From Scleromatobacter sp038243995 (GTDB lineage Bacteria; Pseudomonadota; Gammaproteobacteria; Burkholderiales; Burkholderiaceae_C), in contig JBBRTV010000024.1 of assembly GCA_038243995.1 (NCBI GenBank), forward strand, positions 27,303-91,302: a stretch of 64,000 nt of DNA, in the 5' to 3' direction. Within the stretch, counting starts at the first letter, position 1. Each line of letters begins with the position of its first letter. Below the pieces are notes generated by a model that searched no databases, was not told the DNA's origin, and worked only from the letters and a program-made list of their open reading frames with translations. A program made the position numbers and the translations under genes. Shown here piece after piece: positions 8,554 to 16,416 of this stretch.

Positions 8554-9623
8554 CACGTCGCGTTCCTCCGGGCCGAGAACAGCGTTCGAAAGCCCTTCTT
8601 CGGGCCGAAGGCATGCTCGACCGACGTCACGTAGTACGGGCCGCTGAAGCGCGTTCCCAAGCCGTCGAGCGCCACCACGATGCCGGCCTGCAGCCGTGGT
8701 TCGCCGATGCAGACGCCCTCGGCGCGCACATACCGCAAAGCCATCTCCGCGTAGCCGTGCCGCGCGATGGCGTCGGCTTCCTCCTGGCTCTGCACCGGCA
8801 TGTCGACCCGCGCGCTCGCCGCCGCCGAGAACGCCCGCTGCGCGGACGACGGCCCCGAACTGGACCCGGCCAGCAGCGGCGCCTCGTCGCCGACCTGCGC
8901 GCTGCCGACGATCTCTTTCTTGGTGGCGGGGTCCCAGCCGCGCACCTCGGCCCGCGTCACCTGGCCCAGCGTGGACAGGCGCGGATTGAACGACAGCAGT
9001 TCGATCTCGCGGTGCAGCGTGAAGGCGGCGTCCCCATCGGTCTTGCGCGGCCGGAAGATCAGGTCGCGATCGCGCACGGCGACCTCGAACGCGAGGCGGC
9101 GCGCGCGCATCGTCAGGAACTCGAGGTCGGTCTGGTTGTGCTGCAGCACGTAGGGCAGCGTGACGCCGCTGTCGGTGACGACCGGATTCAGGCCCGCGCC
9201 CGAGGCGATCTGGCTTGCGATGTCGCTGTCCTTGACGAGCGTGTACGACTTCGTCCGGCGCGCCCGCATCAGGCGATGGCGGCGGTCGTGGCCGCGCACC
9301 GTCAGCGTCGGCGGCTGCCCTTCGGGGAAGTCGGGCTCGAGGCCGGTGATCTCGCCGCTGAACATCTTGATCGTGTGATCGCGGTAGCCGAAGGCGACCT
9401 CGACCGCGTTGCCCTCCTGGAACAGCGCGTCGTCGATCCACTTGGCCTTCATCTCGGCCGTGTCCCATGCCACGAGCGTGATTGCGAACATGCCCGGGGC
9501 ATCGACGTCGTCGAGCACGCTGAGGCGGATCAGGTCGGCCAGCGCCGCGCGCGGCAGGGGCGATCCGTTGACGCTGATCTCGAACTCCGGCGCCAGCGTG
9601 TTGAAGGTGTCGCGCGCGCTCAT
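8553..9623 (-). CDS. Spike hub protein, gp27-like (N-terminal half of VgrG/Afp8)
   Basis: This encodes 356 residues matching the gp27-like hub region of VgrG/Afp8 spikes. Typical segments are the opening FEISVNGSPLPRAALADLI, the beta-rich VEVAFGYRDHTIKMFSGEITGLEP, and LTVRGHDRRHRLMRARRTKSY. It ends with the gp5-linking strand GPYYVTSVEHAFGPKKGF. I chose the ATG at 9623 because it overlaps the LysM gene stop as ATGA; an in-frame ATG 21 bases upstream is less likely. It should trimerise at the baseplate centre and carry the separately encoded spike. Confidence 0.87.
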   Translation of the reverse strand: MSARDTFNTLAPEFEISVNGSPLPRAALADLIRLSVLDDVDAPGMFAITLVAWDTAEMKAKWIDDALFQEGNAVEVAFGYRDHTIKMFSGEITGLEPDFPEGQPPTLTVRGHDRRHRLMRARRTKSYTLVKDSDIASQIASGAGLNPVVTDSGVTLPYVLQHNQTDLEFLTMRARRLAFEVAVRDRDLIFRPRKTDGDAAFTLHREIELLSFNPRLSTLGQVTRAEVRGWDPATKKEIVGSAQVGDEAPLLAGSSSGPSSAQRAFSAAASARVDMPVQSQEEADAIARHGYAEMALRYVRAEGVCIGEPRLQAGIVVALDGLGTRFSGPYYVTSVEHAFGPKKGFRTLFSARRNAT

Positions 9624-10330
9624 GGCGAGACTCCCGCACGCCATGCAACCTTGCGCGCCGGCAGCATCAGGCGGGTGCCGGGCACCAGGGCCAGCGGATC
9701 ATCGATGCCGTTGGCCTCGGCGATCGCGCGCCACTGGCGGCCGTCGCCATATTCGGCCGCGGCAATCGCGGCGAGCGTTTCGCCGCGCTTGACGATCCAG
9801 ACCTTCGCGACGTCGGAAGACATCAGGTTCTGCTGCTTCAGGTCGGTCGAGTTCGAGATCCACTGCTTGAACGTGCAGCGATTGGTGGCTCGCACCGGTC
9901 GGCCCGATTCCAGGAACATCGTGTACTGCGTCTGGATCTCGGTCAGCACGCCCTGGAAGAAGACGGCCTGGTCGCCCCACGACATGCGGCAAACCGGCGG
10001 CCGGTGCTGCTCGCCCTGCACGGTGGTCAGCTGGAGCAGCTTGTCGATGTATTTCGTCTTCACGCTCTCCTTGTCCAGCGATGGCGTGTCGTAAGTATCG
10101 AAGAGCAGGTCGACGCCGAGCGTGGCCGGGATGCCGCCGGTGAACTGCGACTCGGGCGTGTCGCGCTTCGCCGCGGGTTGCGTCGGCCACGACACGCTGC
10201 GGCTCACCGTCAGCTTGTCCGGATTGAACATCGCGACGATCGTGCTCGACGAACCCGCGCCGCCGAACTGCAGGTTGTCGTCGCGGCTGCCCGGCGTTTC
10301 GACGAGGATGGTGAGTTTCTCTAGGCCCAT
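9620..10330 (-). CDS. LysM-domain tube-initiator/baseplate protein (Afp7-like)
   Basis: This is a 236-residue protein of the CIS tube LysM-containing family (Afp7, T4 gp53-like position). The N-terminal part has the FNPDKLTVSRSVSWP motif common to these proteins and a segment (GGIPATLGVDLLFDTYDTP) seen in the family. The C-terminal 55 residues form a LysM domain, starting VWIVKRGETLAAIAA and ending VPGTRLMLP. It is thought to link tube and hub within the baseplate. It overlaps the hub gene by four bases and the upstream Ala/Pro-rich gene by ten bases. Confidence 0.87.
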   Translation of the reverse strand: MGLEKLTILVETPGSRDDNLQFGGAGSSSTIVAMFNPDKLTVSRSVSWPTQPAAKRDTPESQFTGGIPATLGVDLLFDTYDTPSLDKESVKTKYIDKLLQLTTVQGEQHRPPVCRMSWGDQAVFFQGVLTEIQTQYTMFLESGRPVRATNRCTFKQWISNSTDLKQQNLMSSDVAKVWIVKRGETLAAIAAAEYGDGRQWRAIAEANGIDDPLALVPGTRLMLPARKVAWRAGVSP

Positions 10331-13300
10331 CGCGCGAACCCCCGGCGTTCCTGTTCGATGGCGAGGCGGGACATCAACGCGCGCCAGGCGCGCTCGACCA
10401 GGTCGTCGACGTCGATGTCGGCGCGGCTGGCGCCGGCATCCGGCGGTGGATCGGGATGGCGCACCGTGGAGCGCGACGGATCGGCTATCGGCTCGGCGAG
10501 CAGGGGTGTCGCTTCGGAATGCAGGGCGGGCAGCGATGCCGCCGGCGACGTTGCGCTGCGTGACACCCTGTCGGCACCGCTGCCGCCCTCTGCGGCGGCT
10601 GCCAGGCGCGCCAGCGGCATCCCGAGGCTGGGCGGCGCCTGGCTGGCGGCGCGCTGCACGGCGGGGCGGGACGTGTGCCCCGCGGGTCCTGCAGGCCAGG
10701 GCGCGAGCGGCCGGGCGCCGCCATCGCCGACGCCGGGGGGAGTCGACGTCGCGTCCGCGGCGACCGTCGCCGCGGTGCCGTCGGCGAGAGGGCTCGCGTC
10801 GGCGCCGATCGCATAGTCGCCGCGGTCGGACCCCGCCGCACGGCGAGCCGGCACGACGGGCAAGGCCGCGATCTCGGGGTCGATGCGCCGCGACACCGTG
10901 CCGACGCCGATGGTCACCGCGGCGGCCTGCGCCGTCGACAGCAGCGGCGCGGCGCCGATGGAAGGGCGCCGCGACACCATCGTCGCGGCCCGCGCATACA
11001 CCCGTGCGTTCTCGCGCACGACCCGCTCGCTCGCGGTCGCGCCCGGACCAGCGCCCGCGCCGGCGGTGGCGGCAGGCGACAGCACCGCACGGGCGACGCC
11101 GAGCGGCGGCGCGGCTGGCGGCGTCTCGTGTACTGCCGGGTCGGGCGTGACGTCGGCGAAGCCACTCGCGGCAGGATCGCCGCCGTCGCGCGCGGGTGCG
11201 CGCGCTATCCCGGCCGTCACCGACGCGCCCGTAGCCATGAGCATGGCTACGGGCGGGTGGCCCGGCGCGGCGGCGTCGACAGGCACGGCAGGCGCGCCCG
11301 CGTCCGGCGTCGCGCCGAGCGCCAGCCCGGGGTCGCGAGAAGGCGGCGCGAACAGGTGCACGACAGGCGCCGCGACGCGCAGGTCGGCGGACGACGAAAC
11401 GGCCAGGTCAAGGCCCGCTCCGGCCGCCGCAGCAACGGCCGGGCGCAGCAAGGGCAGCGTGACCTGGGCGGGGGCCGCTTCCGCTGCCGGCATCGCCGGC
11501 AGCGGCGCAGGCGGGCCCGCCCGGAGGAGGTCGATCGCCGCGGCGTGCGTTCGCGCCACGCCGCGTGGCGTCTCGCCCGTCGCGGGCGATGCAGCCGGGC
11601 GGCTCCCGCCGGGGCCGCGTGCCGCCGTCGGCAGCACGAATGCGCGCGCGGCATGCACGCCGGAGCCGGGTTCGAGCGACGGCGCGCTCGCCGCGGCCGG
11701 CCGCACCGACACCGGATCGGGCCGGCCGGGCGCCGGCGTGTCGTGCGACTTGCGGTGCATCAGCGGCGGCGCTGCATGGCCCGGGCTCGCCGCGGAGACG
11801 GCCGGCACCGCGCGCGCTGCGGCGCCGCTCCGCGGGGCAGCGGCCGCGATCGGTGGCGCAGCCAGGTCTGCGGCCGGGGCGGGCTGCGCGTCGAACCGGG
11901 GCGGGAAAGCACTTGCCGCCGGGGCCAGGGCGACCGATTGCGCGGCGCTTCCGCCTTGCACGGACGACGCGCTTGACACGTGCACGCCCGCCGCCGCGCC
12001 GGGACTCACGACCACCGCGGCGGGCGCCGCCGCGAGAGCCCGATCCGCGGCGTCGCTATCCGTCGGCATCCGGCTCTCCGCGGCCGCCGCCAGCGGCATC
12101 GCCACGTCGGCGCGTTGGGGCATGACGGCGTGCACCACGACCGGTTCGGCCGTTTGCGCCGGGGCCGCGATCGTCGATCGCGCGGCCACGGATGCCGGTG
12201 GACCGGCGCCTGTCGATGCCGGCGCGCCAGGCAGCAAGCGCTCGACATCGGGCAAGCCGGAGTCGCCCGCGACCGCGCCGGTTGCAGGCGCCTTCCGGGC
12301 CGACGCGCTGGCCGCGCGCGCAGCCACCCCGGTGTCGCCCGCGTCACCGTGCGGAGCGCGGAACACGCTGCCCAGCCGACCCGGCGTCGGCGCGTCGCGC
12401 CACGTGAACTCGCCCGCCGGGCCGCCGGCTGGCGGCTCCGGGGCAGGGTACCGACGCGCGATGGCGGCAGCCACCGGCGTGCGGGCCGGCGCGCCGGCCG
12501 CCTGCAGGCGGTGCACGGTCGTGGAGGAAGGCTCCCTGACGGGCAGGTGGCTCGACATCGGGGAGGACGGGATCGAGACGGCGTGCGCGGCAGGCCCCGG
12601 AGACGTCGGCCTGCCCGGCACGGAGCCCGTCGGCGCCGTCGATGCCGGTGCGCTGCCGAGAAGCAGCGCATCCCGGCGCATCACGAAGGACGTCTCCGCC
12701 ATGCCCGCAGAATCGTGCGCAACGGCGGGACCGATGGGCGCAGCCGTGCGCGGGTTCGTGGCGGGCGCGCGCTCCATGGCCGGTTCACCGGTCGGCGCGA
12801 CCGCCGCCACCGGCGCTTCGCCCAGGGTCGATCCCGTTGCCGGCGCGAGCGCGTGCCGGCGGATCGACGTCCAAGGCCGGTCCGCAACAGGCACCGGCAC
12901 GGGGACGGGCCCGGGGACCAGCGCGTGCGGGATCGCGACACCGGCTTCCGGCGCAAGCGACACCGTGTCCGGCGACAGCGCCGCTGCGGGCCTCGGGGGT
13001 GCGCCGGGCGGGCGTGTCTGCGCCGTGCCGGAAGGCGTGACCGACGCACCTGTTGCCGATGACGCCGGCGCGGCCGCAGGCGCGGCCGGCGTCGGCGCCC
13101 CCGCAGCGGGCGCATCGACCGATCGCGCCACGTCGGCGGCCGCGAAAACCGCGCGGCCGGGCGCAGGCCTTTCGCTCGCACTCCTCGCGCCCGCCGCCGC
13201 GGCGATCGCCCCCTCCGCCGGCCGGTCCGCGGCGTCGAAGCGCGCCGCCGGTGCCGGCACGGCCACTGCACGCGCGGTGGTCTGCCGCGCGGACTGCGCA

Positions 13301-13578
13301 TGCGACCAGGCATCGGCCCCCGCGACCGCGCGGCGGAACACGCGTGGATCGTCGCCGGCACCGCCGCCGGACGACCGGTCGCGCAGCGACGACGAGACAA
13401 GGAGCGAATCCACGAAGGACATGTGCCGATCGTGCACCGATGTCGGTCCGACGATCAGCGACAAGCCCGGCGACGGGGTCGAGATCCCCGGATGCGACAG
13501 GCGTTGCCACGCCGCGTGGCCGATCGAATCGGCGCGCGCCCACGGCGGTTGCGGCGAGAGGGGATCGGAGGCGGTCAT
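10321..13578 (-). CDS. Giant Ala/Pro-rich low-complexity protein in the eCIS operon
   Basis: This encodes 1085 residues dominated by Ala, Pro, Gly, Ser and Val, with no recognisable globular domain in the middle 950 residues. Only the ends look ordered: an N-terminal stretch of about 90 residues, and a C-terminal helix (DVDDLVERAWRALMSRLAIE followed by ERRG) of a kind I recall at the ends of similar disordered proteins in eCIS loci. It sits between tube 2 and LysM. The start at 13578 is the first ATG outside the upstream gene; no strong ribosome binding site is visible. It might be an unstructured lumen or tape-like component, but that is a guess. Confidence 0.7.
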   Translation of the reverse strand: MTASDPLSPQPPWARADSIGHAAWQRLSHPGISTPSPGLSLIVGPTSVHDRHMSFVDSLLVSSSLRDRSSGGGAGDDPRVFRRAVAGADAWSHAQSARQTTARAVAVPAPAARFDAADRPAEGAIAAAAGARSASERPAPGRAVFAAADVARSVDAPAAGAPTPAAPAAAPASSATGASVTPSGTAQTRPPGAPPRPAAALSPDTVSLAPEAGVAIPHALVPGPVPVPVPVADRPWTSIRRHALAPATGSTLGEAPVAAVAPTGEPAMERAPATNPRTAAPIGPAVAHDSAGMAETSFVMRRDALLLGSAPASTAPTGSVPGRPTSPGPAAHAVSIPSSPMSSHLPVREPSSTTVHRLQAAGAPARTPVAAAIARRYPAPEPPAGGPAGEFTWRDAPTPGRLGSVFRAPHGDAGDTGVAARAASASARKAPATGAVAGDSGLPDVERLLPGAPASTGAGPPASVAARSTIAAPAQTAEPVVVHAVMPQRADVAMPLAAAAESRMPTDSDAADRALAAAPAAVVVSPGAAAGVHVSSASSVQGGSAAQSVALAPAASAFPPRFDAQPAPAADLAAPPIAAAAPRSGAAARAVPAVSAASPGHAAPPLMHRKSHDTPAPGRPDPVSVRPAAASAPSLEPGSGVHAARAFVLPTAARGPGGSRPAASPATGETPRGVARTHAAAIDLLRAGPPAPLPAMPAAEAAPAQVTLPLLRPAVAAAAGAGLDLAVSSSADLRVAAPVVHLFAPPSRDPGLALGATPDAGAPAVPVDAAAPGHPPVAMLMATGASVTAGIARAPARDGGDPAASGFADVTPDPAVHETPPAAPPLGVARAVLSPAATAGAGAGPGATASERVVRENARVYARAATMVSRRPSIGAAPLLSTAQAAAVTIGVGTVSRRIDPEIAALPVVPARRAAGSDRGDYAIGADASPLADGTAATVAADATSTPPGVGDGGARPLAPWPAGPAGHTSRPAVQRAASQAPPSLGMPLARLAAAAEGGSGADRVSRSATSPAASLPALHSEATPLLAEPIADPSRSTVRHPDPPPDAGASRADIDVDDLVERAWRALMSRLAIEQERRGFARWA

Positions 13579-13609
13579 GGCGCGCGCGTCGGGGGGGAGG
13601 GCGCGTTCA

Positions 13610-14089
13610 TCAGAACGGGAACAGGCCCTGGTGAACCAGTTCGATCGACTCGAAGGCGATCGCCGATGTGCCGGCATTCAGCGCCGGCCCCGTCCATTTC
13701 ACCGGGCAGGCCTGCAGGAAATTCCAGGCGAGCGTGTAAGGCCCGTCGTTGGGCAGCACCTCGATGCGCACGTCCCGGCGGCGGATCTCGCCGTTCATGA
13801 TCTGCAGGTACCAAGCCCAGAGATGGCGCTTGTCCGCCATGCCGCGCTTGAGCACGAGCCGCGACGGGAATTTCGTGGCGCCGGCCAGCTGCCGCTCGGT
13901 CGAGTTCACGCCGCCTTCGCGCAAAGTCTCGACCTCGGTCTCTGCGACCAGGCCCGACACTTCGCTGAAGCCGCCGATGACGGTCTCGTTGTCCTGGTCG
14001 AAGGAGACGAGGAAGCGAAACGCGGTGAACGGATCCGCGACGGGCCGGGCGGACTTGGGGGCCTGCACCGACAGGTTAACCATAGGCAT
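13610..14089 (-). CDS. Tail tube protein 2 (T4 gp19-like, Afp5/Afp1-like)
   Basis: This is a tail tube protein of about 159 residues of the gp19/Hcp-like fold. It shows the family order: DPFTAFRFLVSFD, a GGFSEVSGL motif, a long strand pair with LVLKRGM, WAWYLQIMNGEIRRRDV, and the WNFLQACPVKWTGPALNA segment. It is a clear paralogue of the tube gene at 14620-15063. Three in-frame ATG codons lie at 14095, 14089 and 14083; I prefer 14089 because GGAG sits six bases upstream. Its longer N-terminal arm and position next to the baseplate genes suggest the tube-initiating ring, by analogy with Afp5. Confidence 0.88.
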   Translation of the reverse strand: MPMVNLSVQAPKSARPVADPFTAFRFLVSFDQDNETVIGGFSEVSGLVAETEVETLREGGVNSTERQLAGATKFPSRLVLKRGMADKRHLWAWYLQIMNGEIRRRDVRIEVLPNDGPYTLAWNFLQACPVKWTGPALNAGTSAIAFESIELVHQGLFPF

Positions 14090-14303
14090 CTGCATCTCCG
14101 TCGGCCGCGTCGTTGAGCCGCTTGTTGATTCGCGCCACCTGGTCGACCCAGAGACGTCGTTCCCGGTGGTTCATGGCCATGATCTGCGTGTACGGCCAGT
14201 GGAAGTAGTACGCGACATAGGCTATCTCCTGGAACAGCTGCTCCGGGAGATAGCCTAGGGCTCCCCCGCCGGCTCTGCCTCCACGTCGAACGTCTTCGCA
14301 CAC
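14076..14303 (-). CDS. Small DUF6760-like eCIS protein
   Basis: This encodes up to 75 residues. The core, EQLFQEIAYVAYYFHWPYTQ through RRLWVDQVARINKRLN, matches the pattern of small proteins (DUF6760-like) found between tube genes in many eCIS clusters. The only ATG in frame is at 14303, which gives a 49-base overlap with the upstream chaperone-like gene; a shorter form would need a rare start codon. It also overlaps the downstream tube gene. Function is unknown; a chaperone or tube-assembly role is plausible from position. Confidence 0.68.
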   Translation of the reverse strand: MCEDVRRGGRAGGGALGYLPEQLFQEIAYVAYYFHWPYTQIMAMNHRERRLWVDQVARINKRLNDAADGDADAYG

Positions 14304-14623
14304 TCCGGGCAGGTCACCGACAGGCGGTTGTGGCCCTGCTCGTTGATGCGGCGGTAGAGCGACTGCAGGTAGGCGAAATCGGCGACCGGCAGGTCTTCGA
14401 TCACCTGCGGGTAGACCTGCTGCAGGTCGCCCAGGCGCGTCACGACCCGTGCCAGCAGGATCACGGCGAGATAGCCCGGGTTGGACTTCACGCGGTAGTC
14501 CTGCAGCGGACTCACTTCATCCTTGGCCGTCGCCAGGCGCATCGTGCCGTCCTTGTGGACGCGGCCCTCCGCATCGACGAAGCCGCGCGGCAGCGTGAAC
14601 GGGAAATCGGTCTGGAAGCTCAT
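14255..14623 (-). CDS. T4 gp26-like baseplate hub assembly chaperone
   Basis: This 122-residue protein resembles the T4_baseplate family (T4 gp26-like hub assembly chaperone). It opens with FPFTLPRGFVDAEGRVHKDG and MRLATAKDEV, followed by a helix with AVILLARVVTRLGDL, all typical of this family in eCIS loci. The C-terminus carries a CPEC pair that could be half of a metal or redox site. Its ATG overlaps the tube 1 stop as ATGA, so translation is coupled to tube production. Role in hub assembly is inferred from the family. Confidence 0.75.
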   Translation of the reverse strand: MSFQTDFPFTLPRGFVDAEGRVHKDGTMRLATAKDEVSPLQDYRVKSNPGYLAVILLARVVTRLGDLQQVYPQVIEDLPVADFAYLQSLYRRINEQGHNRLSVTCPECAKTFDVEAEPAGEP

Positions 14624-15063
14624 TTCACGCGCTTCAGGCCTTCATGCGCGATCTCGATCGTGTCGATCGAGACCTCGTTGGCCGTGGCATTGAACGTGGG
14701 GCCCGTCCACTTCGTCGGCCAGCCGGCGGCGAAGGTCCATTCGGCCGCCTCCTTGCCTTCGTCGTCGAGCAGGATGATCTGGCCGTCCTTGCGGGCGTCC
14801 TTGATCTTGCCGTCCATCACCTGCGTGCGCCATTTCCACAAGTCCAGGTCGGTCGTGATGCCGCGCTTGAGCGTGATGTTGGAAAACTTCTTCAAGCCGG
14901 CGAGCTTGAGGATAGTGTCGCCGTCGCCCTCGCGGTAATCGACGGCGTCGGTGCCCGCGTCGAGGCCGGAGACCTCTCTGAAGCCGGCTTTGCTGATGCC
15001 GTCGATCTGCACCCTGAACTTGAAGCCCCGGAACGGATCCATGTTGCGCTGACCAGTAGCCAT
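14620..15063 (-). CDS. Tail tube protein 1 (T4 gp19-like, Afp1-like)
   Basis: This is a 147-residue tube protein of the gp19 family. Diagnostic segments are DPFRGFKFRVQIDGI, GFREVSGLDAG, the ITLKRGITTDLDLWKW helix start, VMDGKIKD and AEWTFAAGWPTKWTGPTFNA. It is the more compact of the two tube paralogues and directly follows the sheath genes, so it is the likely main polymer of the inner tube. It begins 24 bases after the second sheath gene and has GGAG in the reverse-strand leader. No lumen-directed extension is visible. Confidence 0.9.
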   Translation of the reverse strand: MATGQRNMDPFRGFKFRVQIDGISKAGFREVSGLDAGTDAVDYREGDGDTILKLAGLKKFSNITLKRGITTDLDLWKWRTQVMDGKIKDARKDGQIILLDDEGKEAAEWTFAAGWPTKWTGPTFNATANEVSIDTIEIAHEGLKRVK

Positions 15064-15087
15064 GCTCGCATCTCCTTGCGTTACGAA

Positions 15088-16392
15088 CTAGGAAAGACCG
15101 CCGACGGTGAAACCGCTCGCATCCCGAATGACGCGGATCACGATGAATTCGGCAGGCCTCGAAGGCGCCAGCCCGACGAGGGCGACCACGCGCCCGAGTT
15201 CACGCTCCTCGGGCGGATTGGTCTCGGCGTCGCACTTGACGAAGAAAGCGTCGTCCGGCCGGCTGCCGGCGAGGGCGCCGGCACGCTGCATCTCGAGACA
15301 ATGTGCAACGAGACGGCTCGCGATGACATCCCACAGTCGTGTCGAGTGGGTCTCGAAGACGAGGTCGCGCATGCGCACCGCCACCCAGCGCCGGAAGCCC
15401 AGCACCACGCGGACGCCGGAGACATGCGTGGACGCCGCACGGGTGCTGAGAGTGCGCGCGCCGACGAGGCGGATGCCGCGGCTGCCCGCACCCTGGATGC
15501 AGTTGACGCCGCCGGCATTCAGCCGCCCGCGCTCCCCTATGTCGAGGTGCACGGCCGTGTCGAACACGCCGTCCAGCCGCTCGTTGGCCGGCGCGCGTTG
15601 CGCGCCGACACGCCGGTCGACGCGTGCGATCACGCCCGCCACGTAGCCGCTGGGCGGCACCATGCGCGCCGCCGCGGCCCCGGTGGAACTCCGCGGGCCC
15701 GGATCGCGCCACTCCTCAGATCCGGTCGCGGGGCGTTCGTCCGCGTCGCGGACCGGCACCGGAGAGATCCAGGGCCCGTAGAGGGCGCCGAAACCGGAAC
15801 GCAGGTCGCGCGCCAGTTCGAGCCAGGCGTCGACAGCGCCGCCGCTCGTCGTTCGCGCGCCGGGCGGGGGGGCATCGAGCAGCGCGAACCGGTCGCCCAG
15901 TGCGTCGCAGTGCCGCAGCGCCGCGGCATACACGTCGCGCAATGCGGGTGTGTCGGACAGCATGGCCGCGGCGTCGGGCAGGCACACGAGATCGATGTCC
16001 GAGCGGTCGTCGAGCGGGCCGCCGCGATCCAGCAGCCGCAGCTGGGCGGCAGCCGCTTCGCCGCGCGACGTCGGCGGCAGCACGAACACGACGCAGCGCT
16101 GCCCGCCGTTGGCAAAGAAGCCGCGCACCGAGGCGCGCAGGAAGCTGCCCGGCGCCTCCGCGATGCCGCTGCCCCACAGGCGCTCGTTCCAGCGCACGAG
16201 CACGATGCCGGGCGATCCGGCGCGATCCTGCAGGCCTGCGTCGTTCACGGTGCCGAAGCCTATGAAGGCCGGAACGCCGGTCATCAACTCCGGCGGCGCA
16301 GAGTCGCCGCGCCGCACGCCCGTCTCGATGTAGAGTCCGGGCGGCAACGCGTCGCGCAGGGCGTGCGACGGATCGAGGCTGGTGGCGGTCAC
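15088..16392 (-). CDS. Contractile sheath protein 2
   Basis: This encodes 434 residues of the phage tail sheath family. It has the N-terminal LPPGLYIETGV with GVPAFIGFG, and the conserved C-terminal handshake region near residues 330-430, including VLGFRRWVAVRMRDLVFE, DDAFFVKCDAETNPPEERELG and RPAEFIVIRV. It is a shorter paralogue of the sheath at 16417-18273 and lacks its coiled-coil insertion. eCIS particles often carry several sheath paralogues; the minor ones cap the ends of the sheath. Which paralogue is the main polymer here cannot be read from sequence alone. Confidence 0.9.
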   Translation of the reverse strand: MTATSLDPSHALRDALPPGLYIETGVRRGDSAPPELMTGVPAFIGFGTVNDAGLQDRAGSPGIVLVRWNERLWGSGIAEAPGSFLRASVRGFFANGGQRCVVFVLPPTSRGEAAAAQLRLLDRGGPLDDRSDIDLVCLPDAAAMLSDTPALRDVYAAALRHCDALGDRFALLDAPPPGARTTSGGAVDAWLELARDLRSGFGALYGPWISPVPVRDADERPATGSEEWRDPGPRSSTGAAAARMVPPSGYVAGVIARVDRRVGAQRAPANERLDGVFDTAVHLDIGERGRLNAGGVNCIQGAGSRGIRLVGARTLSTRAASTHVSGVRVVLGFRRWVAVRMRDLVFETHSTRLWDVIASRLVAHCLEMQRAGALAGSRPDDAFFVKCDAETNPPEERELGRVVALVGLAPSRPAEFIVIRVIRDASGFTVGGLS

Positions 16393-16416
16393 GGCGGGTC
16401 CGCTGGCGCGCTCCGG

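Noticed and set aside
7858..9648. A programmed frameshift joining hub and spike into one protein
   Set aside because: The two genes end and start cleanly at TGATG, and I see no slippery sequence at the junction, so separate translation is simpler.
10883..14116. A 1077-codon plus-strand open frame opposite the Ala/Pro-rich gene
   Set aside because: Either strand gives low-complexity protein here, but the minus frame fits the operon and has the ordered ends, while the plus frame runs into tube 2.
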